A stretch of 64,000 nucleotides of DNA from Kallotenue papyrolyticum. GTDB taxonomy: Bacteria > Chloroflexota > Chloroflexia > Chloroflexales > Kallotenuaceae. Of this stretch, positions 46,897 through 55,719 are shown in pieces. The notes under the pieces are model-generated. The model worked only from the letters and a program-made list of their open reading frames with translations, was not told where the DNA came from and did no database searches. Made by a program: the position numbers and the translations under genes. The stretch is taken from the NCBI RefSeq assembly GCF_000526415.1, contig NZ_JAGA01000002.1, positions 1,170,001 through 1,234,000 on the forward strand, read 5' to 3'. How positions within the stretch are numbered: position 1 is the stretch's first letter; each line of letters opens with the position of its first letter.

Positions 46897-48579
46897 ATGT
46901 TGTTCTCTGTCTGGGCAGCGGTCTGCGAACAGATCGCTGCCACGTCCAAAAAACTCGAAAAAGCAGCGCTGCTGAGGGACTACATTGCCACCCTGAGCGA
47001 TAGCGATCTGGCGCTGGCGGCGCGCTTTTTCAGCGGATCACCCTTTGCGCTGGCCGACGCGCGCGTGCTCAATGTTGGTGGCGCGCTGATCCGCGATGCC
47101 GTGCTGGAGCTGACCGGCGCAGCGCCGGAGACCTGGAACCGGCTGGTGGTAGCCGAGGGCGAGGCCGGGCGCGCCGCCGAGCGCCTGCTGATCGGGCATG
47201 GCGCGGCAACGCCCCGGCTGACGCTGGCCGAGGCGCAGGCGATCTATGAGCAGATCCACGCTGCGCGCGGTCCGTCCGCCAAGCGCGCGCTGATCGTCGC
47301 GGCGCTGCGCCAACTCACACCGCTGGAAGCCGCCTATTTCATCAAGCTGATGTTGGGTGGCGATCTGCGCATCGGCCTGCAGGAGGGGCTCCTCGAGGAT
47401 GCGCTGGCGCGCGCCTTCGCCGTGCCGCTGGCCGCCGTCCAACGCGCCAACATGCTGCTGGGCGACATCGGTCAGACGGCGCTGCTGGCGCGGCATGGCC
47501 GCCTGGATGAGGCGCGCATGCGGCTGTTCCACCCGCTCAAGTTTATGCTCGCCTCGCCGCTGACCGACCCCGCCGAGATCAGCGCTTATATCAGCGGCTC
47601 CTTCTTTGTCGAGGACAAATACGACGGCATTCGCGCCCAGGTGCACAAGCAGGGCACGCGACTGGTGATCTACTCGCGCACGCTGGACGAGATCACCCAC
47701 CGCTTTCCGGAGCTGCACGCTCCGTTGCTCAACCTGCCGGGCGCGTGGATCCTCGACGGCGAGATCGTCGCGGCGCGCGATGGACGCATCCTGCCGTTTC
47801 AGGCCCTGCAGCCGCGCTTGGGACGCAAAGCCGTGGATGACGCGCTGCTGACCAGCGCGCCGGTGGTATTTATCGGCTACGACATCCTCTACCAGGATGG
47901 CGAGGTGTTGCTGGACACGCCGCTCTACATGCGGCGCGTGCGCCTGGAAGACCTGATCCGGCCCCACGCCGCCGACCAGCCGCTGGACGGCGTGCTTGGC
48001 GGCGTGGTCATGCCCTCGCTGCAGGTGCTGGCGCGGCACAGCCAGCGGGTCGAAGCGCTGTTCACGCAGGCGCGCGCGCGCGGCAACGAAGGGCTGATGA
48101 TCAAGGATCCCGACTCGCCCTACCGGCCAGGACGGCGCGGCCGTGAATGGCTCAAGCTCAAACGCGCCCTGGCCACGCTGGATGTGGTGGTGACGGCGGC
48201 GGAGGTGGGCAATGGCAATCGGCGGCGCTTCCTGAGCGATTATACCTTCGCAGTGCGCCGTTCCGCCGAGGATGGCGAGTTGCTCAACATCGGCAAGGCC
48301 TATAGCGGCTTGACCGACGCCGAACTCGCCGAGCTGACGGCCTGGTTTCAGGCGCATACCCTGCAGGACTTTGGCCGTGTGCGGCTGGTCGAGCCGCGCA
48401 TCGTGCTGGAGGTCGCCTTCGATGGCGTGCAGCGCTCGCCACGCCACAAGGGGGGCTATGCGCTGCGCTTCCCGCGCATCGTGCGTTGGCGGCGCGACAA
48501 AACGCCCGACGAGATCGATACCCTGGAGATGGTGCGCCGGCTGGCCGGTGAGCCGGAAACGCCCGACGCCCAACCATGA
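46897..48579 (+). CDS. ATP-dependent DNA ligase (archaeal/LigB-like)
   Basis: 560 aa from the ATG at 46897, with AAGGA upstream. N-terminal DNA-binding domain (LEKAALLRDYIATLSDSDLALAARFFSG, LGGDLRIGLQEGLLEDALARAF). Nucleotidyltransferase motif I is FFVEDKYDGIRAQVHK with the adenylated Lys, motif III includes WILDGEIVAAR, motif IV EGLMIKDPDSPY and motif V WLKLKRAL. An OB-fold follows. Length and layout match archaeal replicative ligases and the similar ligases in some bacteria. It would act alongside an NAD-dependent LigA, perhaps in repair. It stands alone on the plus strand. Confidence 0.92.
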   Translation: MLFSVWAAVCEQIAATSKKLEKAALLRDYIATLSDSDLALAARFFSGSPFALADARVLNVGGALIRDAVLELTGAAPETWNRLVVAEGEAGRAAERLLIGHGAATPRLTLAEAQAIYEQIHAARGPSAKRALIVAALRQLTPLEAAYFIKLMLGGDLRIGLQEGLLEDALARAFAVPLAAVQRANMLLGDIGQTALLARHGRLDEARMRLFHPLKFMLASPLTDPAEISAYISGSFFVEDKYDGIRAQVHKQGTRLVIYSRTLDEITHRFPELHAPLLNLPGAWILDGEIVAARDGRILPFQALQPRLGRKAVDDALLTSAPVVFIGYDILYQDGEVLLDTPLYMRRVRLEDLIRPHAADQPLDGVLGGVVMPSLQVLARHSQRVEALFTQARARGNEGLMIKDPDSPYRPGRRGREWLKLKRALATLDVVVTAAEVGNGNRRRFLSDYTFAVRRSAEDGELLNIGKAYSGLTDAELAELTAWFQAHTLQDFGRVRLVEPRIVLEVAFDGVQRSPRHKGGYALRFPRIVRWRRDKTPDEIDTLEMVRRLAGEPETPDAQP

Positions 48580-48592
48580 ACGGTTGGGCGTC
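48565..48592. terminator. Perfect 11-bp hairpin between convergent ligase and panD genes
   Basis: GACGCCCAACC and GGTTGGGCGTC flank a 6-nt loop that contains the ligase stop codon. Both convergent genes end here. T-runs are lacking on both sides, so it may be a Rho-linked or bidirectional 3'-end stem. Confidence 0.5.
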
Positions 48593-48627
48593 GCAGGGTG
48601 GGCGTCTGACGGGACTGAGCGCGTGCC

Positions 48628-49023
48628 TCAGCAGCCGGTCTTGCCGCCCTGGGGTCGCATGCGTCGCACCTCGGTGATGCGATTGCGCTCATCAACCAGC
48701 ACCACGGTCGGCTGCCAGTCGGCGGGCACCGGCTCCTCGACCTGGGCGTAGGACATCACGATCACCAGGTCGCCAACGTTGACCAGATGCGCCGCCGCGC
48801 CATTGAGCTGGATCGTGCCGCTGCCGCGCTCGCCGGCAATGGCATAGGTCTCCAGCCGGTTGCCGTTGGTCACGTCCACCACCTGGACGCGCTCGAAGGG
48901 CAAGATATCCGCCGCTTCGAGCAGCTCCTCGTCGATGGTAATGCTGCCGATATAGTGTAGATCCGCGGCGGTCACCGTGGCGCGGTGGATCTTGCCGCGT
49001 ACCATGGTCCGATAGATCGCCAT
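48628..49023 (-). CDS. panD: Aspartate 1-decarboxylase (pyruvoyl type)
   Basis: 131 aa from the ATG at 49023. It makes beta-alanine from aspartate for pantothenate and CoA. The self-cleavage site GS (residues near 24-25) is in [41 protein letters not shown], which then yields the pyruvoyl group. [27 protein letters not shown] completes the double-psi barrel. Transcription probably starts at a TACAAT box (49075-49080), placing a hairpin at the transcript 5' end. Confidence 0.95.
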   Translation of the reverse strand: MAIYRTMVRGKIHRATVTAADLHYIGSITIDEELLEAADILPFERVQVVDVTNGNRLETYAIAGERGSGTIQLNGAAAHLVNVGDLVIVMSYAQVEEPVPADWQPTVVLVDERNRITEVRRMRPQGGKTGC

Positions 49024-49049
49024 GCGTGCTTGTCCCTCCATCACCGATC

Positions 49050-49069
49050 GGCGCGGGACGGCCCGCGCC
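49050..49069 (-). promoter_or_regulatory. Hairpin at the 5' end of the panD transcript
   Basis: GGCGCGGG / CCCGCGCC is a perfect 8-bp stem with a 4-nt loop. The minus-strand -10 TACAAT (49075-49080, with TG at the extended position) would start transcription about at the stem base, giving a 5'-terminal stem-loop. Confidence 0.5.
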
Positions 49070-49135
49070 GGGTTATTGTACCAGACCGGCACGCAGCGCC
49101 CGTGCCCGGCGGCGCCAGGCCGCCAACGGCCCGGG

Positions 49136-50035
49136 CTAGGCCGGCCCGCTGATGTCGCGGCGCTGGAAGAGGACAAAGGCCGGCAGGAGGAAGGCGAGCA
49201 GGTAGAGCAGGATCACCAGGCTGGCGCGCCAGACGGATGGCGGCTCGATCAGCAGGGCGGTCTGCTGGCTGACCAGGACGCCGGTGTCCAGCCCGAACAG
49301 GCGGGTGTTGGCCAGCGTCAGGGCGTTGACGTTCTGGCCCAGCAGCAGGTTGTAGAGCAGCTGGCCCCAGCGGCCCAGCACCTGGAACAGCGCCAGCGCG
49401 CCGAAGGCCGTGTCGGCCAGCCAGTAGCCCAGGGCCAGGCCCGCACCGGCCAGCGCCGAGCGGCCCAGGATCGCGCCCAATACGCCCAGGGCCATGTAGG
49501 GCAGCAGGATCAGTAGGCTGCGTAGCGCGGCCAGCAGTGCGCGCGGACCATCGGCGAGGCTGAGGTGGCCGGGCATGCCCAGCAGCAGCCCCACGCCTGC
49601 GGATGCCAGCCCGCCGATCAGCAGTGCCAGAAGAATGATCACCAGCGTTAGCAGCGTCAAGGCCAGCAGCTTGGCGGCCAGGTAGTGCGCGCGGTCGGGA
49701 TGGCGGCTGAGCTGGAGGCGCAGCGTGCCCCAGCTATACTCGCTGCCGAGGGTTGCGCCGGCCAGGATCATGAGCCCGAGCGCGCCCAGGCCGTTGATCT
49801 GCCCCAGTGCGGTGCCCAACCCACCAGGTAGGGTTGCCATGCGGCGGATCACGGCGAGCTGCTCAGGCGGCAGGATCGTCTGGCCGGTCAGCGCGCCGAG
49901 GCGCTCGGTCAGCAGCAGCAGCACCAGCAGCAGCCCGAACTGGGCCAGCACCAGTCCAAGCACCAGGGCGAGCACCACGCGCGTCAGGGGCCGCCGCCAG
50001 AGCGTTAGCCATTCGGCTTGGAGCGCGCCGATCAT
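49136..50035 (-). CDS. ABC transporter permease
   Basis: 299 aa with six hydrophobic helices. The N-terminus [42 protein letters not shown] and [31 protein letters not shown] match the ABC2-type/YIP permeases (for example NatB- or BcrB-like). The 'SWGTLR' plus 'SR.PR' pattern is usual for the cytoplasmic loop. It is coupled to the ATPase by a 4-nt overlap. Exported substrate unknown. Confidence 0.85.
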   Translation of the reverse strand: MIGALQAEWLTLWRRPLTRVVLALVLGLVLAQFGLLLVLLLLTERLGALTGQTILPPEQLAVIRRMATLPGGLGTALGQINGLGALGLMILAGATLGSEYSWGTLRLQLSRHPDRAHYLAAKLLALTLLTLVIILLALLIGGLASAGVGLLLGMPGHLSLADGPRALLAALRSLLILLPYMALGVLGAILGRSALAGAGLALGYWLADTAFGALALFQVLGRWGQLLYNLLLGQNVNALTLANTRLFGLDTGVLVSQQTALLIEPPSVWRASLVILLYLLAFLLPAFVLFQRRDISGPA

Positions 50036-50982
50036 CCGTGCGCCTCCAACGGTTGAAGTGATGGCGGCGTCGGACGCGCTGCCGCGTCCGTCAGCGCCAG
50101 AAACACGGCTTCAAGCGAGCGCGTTTGCGGACGCAGCTCGGCGACGGCTACGCCGCACTGGGCCAGAAAGGTTGAGATGCTGCCGGCCTGCTCGGGCGTG
50201 GCGGGGAGCCACCAGCTCCCATCAGGCTGCGGACGAGCGCTAATGCCCAGGCCGTTGCGCAGCAATGCTTGGACCGGCGCCTCGCTCCTGGCGACGCGCA
50301 GGATCAGCCCGGGCGCGCCGAGCAGATCGGCCACGCGACCATGCGCTACGATGCGACCTTGGTTGAGTACAGCGACGCGATCGCAGAGTTGCTCGACCTC
50401 GTGCAGCAGGTGGCTGGAGAGAAACACCGTGCGGCCCTGGGCGGCCAGGCTGCGCAGCGTCTGGCGCAGCTCGACCATGCCGGCCGGATCGAGGGCGTTG
50501 GCCGGTTCGTCCAGCACCAGCAGGTCGGGCTCGGGCAACAGCGCTGCGGCCAGGGCCAGCCGTTGGCGCATGCCTTGCGAATAGCGTTTGACTTTGACGC
50601 GCGCATGCGGCTGTAGCCCCACCGCTTCCAACACGGCATCCACGCGCTGGTCGGGCAGGCCGTCGCGGCGCGCCAGCACGCGTAGATTGTCGCGTCCCGA
50701 CAGATAGGGATACAGCGCCGGCGTTTCGATCAGCGCGCCCACGTGTGCCAGCGCCTGGCGCGGCTGTTGCCAGACATCATAGCCGCAGATCAGCGCACGA
50801 CCGGCCGTGGGCCGCACCAGATGGAGCAGCATGGCGATGGTGGTGGTTTTGCCGGCGCCGTTGGGGCCAAGAAAGCCGAATACCTCGCCGGGCGCGACCT
50901 GCAACGACACAGCGTCGACCACCAGCCGCTGCCCGTAGCGCCGCGTGAGCTGCTCGAGCTCGAGAACTGAAGCCACTGTCAT
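50032..50982 (-). CDS. ABC transporter ATP-binding protein
   Basis: 316 aa. Walker A GPNGAGKTT, Q-loop region CGYDVWQQ, signature YSQGMRQRLALAAAL, Walker B LLVLDEPANALDPAG and switch His in LSSHLLHEVEQL. The C-terminal ~90 residues are an additional domain typical of the CcmA/DrrA-type ATPases. It partners the permease gene downstream (ATGA overlap) as an ABC-2 exporter such as a peptide, drug or sodium-type pump. GTG/ATG choice is not in doubt; start at 50982. Confidence 0.9.
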   Translation of the reverse strand: MTVASVLELEQLTRRYGQRLVVDAVSLQVAPGEVFGFLGPNGAGKTTTIAMLLHLVRPTAGRALICGYDVWQQPRQALAHVGALIETPALYPYLSGRDNLRVLARRDGLPDQRVDAVLEAVGLQPHARVKVKRYSQGMRQRLALAAALLPEPDLLVLDEPANALDPAGMVELRQTLRSLAAQGRTVFLSSHLLHEVEQLCDRVAVLNQGRIVAHGRVADLLGAPGLILRVARSEAPVQALLRNGLGISARPQPDGSWWLPATPEQAGSISTFLAQCGVAVAELRPQTRSLEAVFLALTDAAARPTPPSLQPLEAHG

Positions 50983-51089
50983 AGGCGATGCTCTGCGTCC
51001 AGAGTCCTACGCCTATTCTAGAACGCTGCGCATAGCGCTGGAATGGCCGCAACGGTTGATCCGCGGGCATGACCCCTGGCGTGGCGCGC

Positions 51090-52529
51090 CTAGGCCGCGA
51101 CTTCGAACACATCATGTACCGACGCCGGTTGCGCAGCGCCCGCGCCGGTGGCCTGGACGCTGACGCGGTACTGTCCCGGCGGCAGATAGGGGAGCTGCAG
51201 CAGCCAGCCGTCGCCGTCGCGCACAAAGACCTGCGTGGTGCGCAGCCCGGGAACGGTGATCGATGTTAGCGTGGCGGTGGGTGGCGCGGTGACATGCTCC
51301 AGGTTGAGCAGCCGGACACGTAGCTCGATCGGCTCGCTGCTGAGGTAGAGATCATCGAGGTCGAGGCTGATCGCCGGCGCAGCGGCGCGCTCGGGTTGTG
51401 CGACGGCGCCGCGCACCTTGTCCAGGCCGCGCGTTTGCATGTGGCGCACGCGCTCGCGGATGTCGTCAAGCAGGCCAGGGTGATTTTGGAGCGAGCTGTG
51501 CCGTTGCGCTACAAAGGTGTCGCGGTACTCATGCGATAGTTCGATCGGAATGGCCGACAGCCGAGGCACGGTGCCATCGCCATCGTCCAGGGCAGCATCG
51601 ATCCACTCGGGCAACTGGCGATCGACGCTGAGCTGGCCCTGCGCAAAGCTTGCGCGCTGCAACGTCGGCTGACGCGTCCCGACGATCGGTATGGTCGTGA
51701 ACTGCTCGCAGTAGTGTTGGTCACGCTGGTGCCGGGCGACGGCAGCCTCGATCTCACGGTGGAAGGCCAGCGCATCTTGGGCGCGCTGCTGCACGATGCC
51801 GGGAAGATCGGGGATTTCGGCCACGCGGCGATACGTGCCATCACTGTACACTGCTCGGTAGATCGGCAGGAGCTGGTACACCGAGGTGAACGAGCGCAGC
51901 GTTTCGGTCAGCTCCAGAAAGAGCGCCTTGTAGCCGTTGCACAGGAAGTTGAGCGCATTGAGCGAACCACGATGGGGTGTGCCGAAGGTGATCAGCGCGC
52001 GGCAGTCCTGCCATCCCTCCAGCACCTCCACGTAGTAGCGTGCGATCAGGCCGCCCAGGCTGTGCGTCAGCAGGATCACTCGCGCATCGTCCGCGCCGCT
52101 GTGGGCGCGCCACTGCGGGAGCCGCTGCTGGATAAAGCGCTGCAGGCGGCGCGCGTTGGCGCGACAGTCGCGTCGCCAGTCATAGGGAAAGGCAAAGAAG
52201 TTGGCGGGCCGATCGCTGTCGATCGTCCCCGTGATCGCGCCGAAGCCGGCTAGCAGCTGCAACAGTCCGCTGTAGCCGTCGATCTTGTGCAGGCCGGGAA
52301 TCAGGTGCACATCGGTGATCACGCGCGTAGCGCGAATGCCGTCGCCCAGGTCTTCGGCAACGGCATCATCGCCATCCAGTTGCAGGGCGCGGATCGAGTT
52401 GCCCAGCGTGCGTAGCACCTGCCAGAGCGCCTGCCCCGAGGGTGCCCAGATATCCTTGCCGTCTTTTTGGAGCACGCTGCCCGAGATGCCTGGCAAGAGT
52501 ACGACCATGTCGCGGAGCGTGGCTGGCAT
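51090..52529 (-). CDS. LCAT-like alpha/beta hydrolase
   Basis: 479 aa. Start: MVVLLPGISGSVLQKDGKDIWAPSG, the LCAT/PSAT family opening. Nucleophile elbow HSLGG in VILLTHSLGGLIARYYVEVLEG, followed by ALITFGTPHRGSLNAL and an AFPYDWRRDCRANARRL segment before it. The catalytic Asp and His are likely near DDGDGTVPRLSAIPIEL and QRHSSLQNHPGLLD. A C-terminal beta-sandwich of ~110 residues follows (RVRLLNLEHVTAPPTATL...PPGQYRVSVQATG). It is a cytosolic lipase or acyltransferase. The C-terminal domain may bind a macromolecular substrate. Confidence 0.83.
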   Translation of the reverse strand: MPATLRDMVVLLPGISGSVLQKDGKDIWAPSGQALWQVLRTLGNSIRALQLDGDDAVAEDLGDGIRATRVITDVHLIPGLHKIDGYSGLLQLLAGFGAITGTIDSDRPANFFAFPYDWRRDCRANARRLQRFIQQRLPQWRAHSGADDARVILLTHSLGGLIARYYVEVLEGWQDCRALITFGTPHRGSLNALNFLCNGYKALFLELTETLRSFTSVYQLLPIYRAVYSDGTYRRVAEIPDLPGIVQQRAQDALAFHREIEAAVARHQRDQHYCEQFTTIPIVGTRQPTLQRASFAQGQLSVDRQLPEWIDAALDDGDGTVPRLSAIPIELSHEYRDTFVAQRHSSLQNHPGLLDDIRERVRHMQTRGLDKVRGAVAQPERAAAPAISLDLDDLYLSSEPIELRVRLLNLEHVTAPPTATLTSITVPGLRTTQVFVRDGDGWLLQLPYLPPGQYRVSVQATGAGAAQPASVHDVFEVAA

Positions 52530-52650
52530 AGCGACCTCCCCGTGTGAGGCTGGCGGCCCGCTGTCGCCAGCGCCGCGCCGATCGCTGCCCCGCCGGGCAG
52601 AGTATGCGCTGGCGATATGCCTGTGCAGCCGGTGTTATACGATAAACGTC

Positions 52651-54090
52651 TCAGCGATCCAGAATATCGCGCAGCGCCTGTTCGGCCAGCTGCGGATTGG
52701 CCTGGCCCTTGCTCAGACGCATCACCTGGCCGACCAGGAACTTGAGCGCCGCGCTCTTGCCCGAGCGGTAGTCGTTGACGACCTTGGGATTGGCCTCGAC
52801 CGCTTGTTGTGCCAGCGCGCGCACGGCATCGCTATCGCTGATCTGGCGCAGGCCCCGCGCATCCACGATCGCCGCCGGCGACTGGCCGCTGCGGAAGCTC
52901 TCCTCGAAGACCTGCTTAGCGGTCGTGCCGGTGATCGCGCCCTCGCGCAGCAGGTCGAGCAGCTCGCGGATGTACTCGGGCCGCAGGCGCGTGGCAACGG
53001 CGCTGAGCGCTTCGCCGCTGTCGTTGAGCAGCCGGAACAGCTCGCCGATGATCCAGTTGGCCACCTGCTTGGGCGCGTGCTGCGCCGCAGCAGCCACGGC
53101 GGCCTCGAAGTAGTCCGCGACAACGCGTTCGCTCGTCAGCAGCGCGGCATCCTGCGCCGGCAGGCCATACTGCTGCTCGAAGCGGCGGCGCCGTGCATCG
53201 GGCAGCTCCGGCAGGGCCGCGTCGCGTTCGGCGATCCAGGCATCGCTCAGCGCCAGCGGCGGCAGATCCGGGTCGGGAAAATAGCGGTAGTCGTGGGCAT
53301 ACTCTTTGGAGCGTTGGCTCAGCGTCACGCCACGGTCCTCGTCCCAGCCGCGCGTCTCCTGCACGATCGTGCCGCCGGCGCTGAGTACCTCGATTTGGCG
53401 CTTGATCTCATACTGCAGCGCGCGCTCGACCGAGCGCAGCGAGTTCAGGTTTTTGATCTCGACCTTGGCGCCCAGCTTGCTGCTGCCCTTGGGCCGCACC
53501 GAGACGTTGACGTCGAAGCGCATCGCACCCTCTTCCAGGTTGCCGCTGTTGACGCCGATCCAGACCAGCAACTGGCGCATCTTGGCGCAATACAGCCGCG
53601 CCTCTTCGGGCGTGCGCAGGTCGGGCTCGCTGACGATCTCCAGCAGCGGCACGCCTGAGCGGTTGTAGTCCACCAGCGAGGCGCCGTCCACGTGCGTCAG
53701 CTTGCCGGTATCCTCTTCCATGTGCGCGCGCGTGATGCCGATGCGCCGGGCTCCCTGCGCGGTCTCGATCTCGACCCAGCCCGCGACGCACAGCGGATGC
53801 TGGTACTGGCTGCGCTGGTAGGATGAGGGTAAATCGACATAAAAATAGTTTTTGCGGTCGAAGTAGGTGTCGTGGTTGATGCGACAGTTGAGCGCGCGGC
53901 CGGTCATCGCCATCAGCTCGACCGCGCGCTGGTTGAGTACCGGCAGCGCGCCGGGCAGGCCCAGGCAGACCGGGCAGGTGTGGGTGTTGGGCGCGGCGTT
54001 GGCGTAGTCGGCGCTACAGCCGCAGAACATTTTCGATTCGGTCAGGATCTGGGCATGCACTTCCAGCCCGATGACCGCTTCGTATTCCAT
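52651..54090 (-). CDS. gatB: Asp/Glu-tRNA(Asn/Gln) amidotransferase subunit B
   Basis: 479 aa from the ATG at 54090, which has GGAGG 5 nt upstream. GatB signature: YEAVIGLEVHAQILTESKMFCGCSADYANAAPNTHTCPVCLGLPGALPVLNQRAVELMAMTGRALNC, including the C..C..C/C zinc-type cysteines, then KNYFYVDLPSSYQRSQYQHPLC. C-terminal YqeY-like domain: NWIIGELFRLLNDSG and the tail VGQVMRLSKGQANPQLAEQALRDIL. It transfers ammonia to misacylated tRNA with GatA and GatC, neither of which is nearby. asnS in the same window suggests its main role may be Gln-tRNA. Confidence 0.95.
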   Translation of the reverse strand: MEYEAVIGLEVHAQILTESKMFCGCSADYANAAPNTHTCPVCLGLPGALPVLNQRAVELMAMTGRALNCRINHDTYFDRKNYFYVDLPSSYQRSQYQHPLCVAGWVEIETAQGARRIGITRAHMEEDTGKLTHVDGASLVDYNRSGVPLLEIVSEPDLRTPEEARLYCAKMRQLLVWIGVNSGNLEEGAMRFDVNVSVRPKGSSKLGAKVEIKNLNSLRSVERALQYEIKRQIEVLSAGGTIVQETRGWDEDRGVTLSQRSKEYAHDYRYFPDPDLPPLALSDAWIAERDAALPELPDARRRRFEQQYGLPAQDAALLTSERVVADYFEAAVAAAAQHAPKQVANWIIGELFRLLNDSGEALSAVATRLRPEYIRELLDLLREGAITGTTAKQVFEESFRSGQSPAAIVDARGLRQISDSDAVRALAQQAVEANPKVVNDYRSGKSAALKFLVGQVMRLSKGQANPQLAEQALRDILDR

Positions 54091-54113
54091 AGGCTCCTCC
54101 ATGCCAGCCGTGA

Positions 54114-54364
54114 TTATAGCAGAAAGCTCCGCCAGGCGACCGGCACGGGAGCCATGCCGCGTGTGTCAGAGCACGGGCGGTTCCCGCGCCGCACGCGCCG
54201 GGTGCGCCTGGCCATCGCCGCCGGCGCGACCCAGGATCGTAGCCGAAGAGGCCGTCCCAGACAAACGCGCCATCCCAGCCGGCCTGCTCTGCTGCATAGG
54301 TGAGCTCGGCCAGCGTCTGGGGCGCGAGATCGGTCGGCAAAATCACACCAAAACTGCATCGCAT
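54114..54364 (-). pseudogene. Remnant of a luciferase-like (LLM) flavin monooxygenase
   Basis: From an ATG after AGGAGG at 54364, one frame reads FGVILPTDLAPQTLAELTYAAEQAGWDGAFVWDGLFGYDP, the N-terminus of LLM-class F420/FMN oxidoreductases. After that, the expected DPWVALAAMA continuation appears only in the +1-shifted frame (WVAPAAMARRTRRVRRG). It then dissolves and ends within 250 bp. A full gene would be ~300 aa. It is a frameshifted, truncated fragment next to gatB. Confidence 0.7.
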
Positions 54365-54428
54365 CCTCCTGCACACCTGTGCTCAGGATGCGGCAGCCGT
54401 GTGACAGGTACCGTCACGGTCGCGGTGG

Positions 54429-54456
54429 TTGCCCGATCGCCCAAGCGCGGTACAAT
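54429..54456 (+). promoter_or_regulatory. Promoter of the cysteine desulfurase gene
   Basis: -35 TTGCCC (54429-54434), 16-bp spacer and -10 TACAAT (54451-54456). Transcription would begin near 54463, 17 nt before the ATG. Confidence 0.6.
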
Positions 54457-54479
54457 GACTGGTGATCAAGGAGCTGCGC

Positions 54480-55664
54480 ATGGCTGAGCGAACCATTTAT
54501 CTCGATCATGCCGCTACGACGCCCACCGATCCGGCGGTCGTCGAGGCGATGTTGCCCTACTTCACCACGCAGTTCGGTAATCCGTCGAGCATCTACCGTC
54601 TGGGGCGCGCTGCGCTGCAGGCGCTTGACGATGCGCGCGCCACGACCGCCGAGATTCTGCATTGCTCGCCCAAGGAGATCGTGTTTCTGGGCGGTGGCTC
54701 GGAAGCGGACAACCTGGCGATCAAGGGCGCGGCCCTGGCTGCGCAGCGTGCCGGCAAGGGCAACCACGTGATCACCAGCGCCATCGAACACCATGCTGTG
54801 CTCCATGCTTGTGAGTATCTGACCGCGTTTGGCTTTGAGGTGACGATCCTGCCGGTGGATCGCGACGGTCTGGTTGCGCCCGATGATCTGCGCGCCGCGA
54901 TCCGGCCTGAGACGGTGTTGGTGTCGATCATGTACGCCAACAACGAGATCGGCACAATCCAGCCGATTGCCGAGTTGGGCGCGATCTGCCGCGAGCGGGG
55001 CGTGCTCTTCCACAGTGATGCGGTGCAAGCCGCCGGCGCCCTGCCGCTGGATGTCACAGCCCTGAACGTCGATCTGCTGTCGCTCACCGCGCACAAGTTC
55101 TACGGTCCCAAGGGCGTAGGCGCGCTGTACGTGCGGCGCGGCGTACCGTTGCTGGCGCAGATCAACGGTGGTGGTCAAGAGCGCCGCCGGCGGGCCGGGA
55201 CCGAGAATGTGCCCGGTATCGTCGGCTTCGCCACAGCGTTGCGCCTGGCCGAGGAGCGACGCGAGGCGTATGTTGCGCACTGCCTGGCGCTGCGCGAGCG
55301 GCTGATCGACGGGATCATCAGCCGCATTCCCGATGTACGTCTGAACGGCCACCGCACGCAGCGGCTGCCCAACAATGTCAACGTCAGCTTCGCGGCCACC
55401 GATGGCGAGAGCATCCTGCTGCTGCTCGATCAGGCCGGCATCGCCGCGTCGTCGGGCTCGGCCTGCTCCAGTGGCTCGCTGGAGCCGTCGCATGTGCTCA
55501 AGGCCATTGGCTTGGATGATGAGCTGGCGCATGGCAGCGTGCGCCTGACGGTAGGCAAGGATACCACCACCGCCGATATCGATGTGGTGCTCGACCACTT
55601 GCCGGCGATGATCGAGCGGCTGCGCAGCGTTGCGCCGCACTGGCGCGGGGCTGACGCAGCCTGA
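54480..55664 (+). CDS. Cysteine desulfurase (IscS/NifS type)
   Basis: 394 aa from the ATG at 54480 (AAGGAG 6 nt upstream). PLP enzyme: IYLDHAATTPTDPAVVEAMLPYFTTQFGNPSS, ITSAIEHHAVLHACEYL, VLVSIMYANNEIGTIQPIAELG, HSDAVQAAGALPLD and LTAHKFYGPKGVGALYVRRGV, with the PLP Lys after AHK. The catalytic Cys is C329 in SSGSACSSGSLEPSHVL, on the flexible loop of group I (IscS/NifS). It supplies sulfur for Fe-S clusters and thio-modifications. No iscU or sufU lies beside it. Followed by a beta-propeller gene. Confidence 0.94.
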   Translation: MAERTIYLDHAATTPTDPAVVEAMLPYFTTQFGNPSSIYRLGRAALQALDDARATTAEILHCSPKEIVFLGGGSEADNLAIKGAALAAQRAGKGNHVITSAIEHHAVLHACEYLTAFGFEVTILPVDRDGLVAPDDLRAAIRPETVLVSIMYANNEIGTIQPIAELGAICRERGVLFHSDAVQAAGALPLDVTALNVDLLSLTAHKFYGPKGVGALYVRRGVPLLAQINGGGQERRRRAGTENVPGIVGFATALRLAEERREAYVAHCLALRERLIDGIISRIPDVRLNGHRTQRLPNNVNVSFAATDGESILLLLDQAGIAASSGSACSSGSLEPSHVLKAIGLDDELAHGSVRLTVGKDTTTADIDVVLDHLPAMIERLRSVAPHWRGADAA

Positions 55665-55719
55665 TCCGACGGACGGACGGCGGCGGCCCGCCGTTGGCGT
55701 CCGGCTCGTCCTGTAGGCT

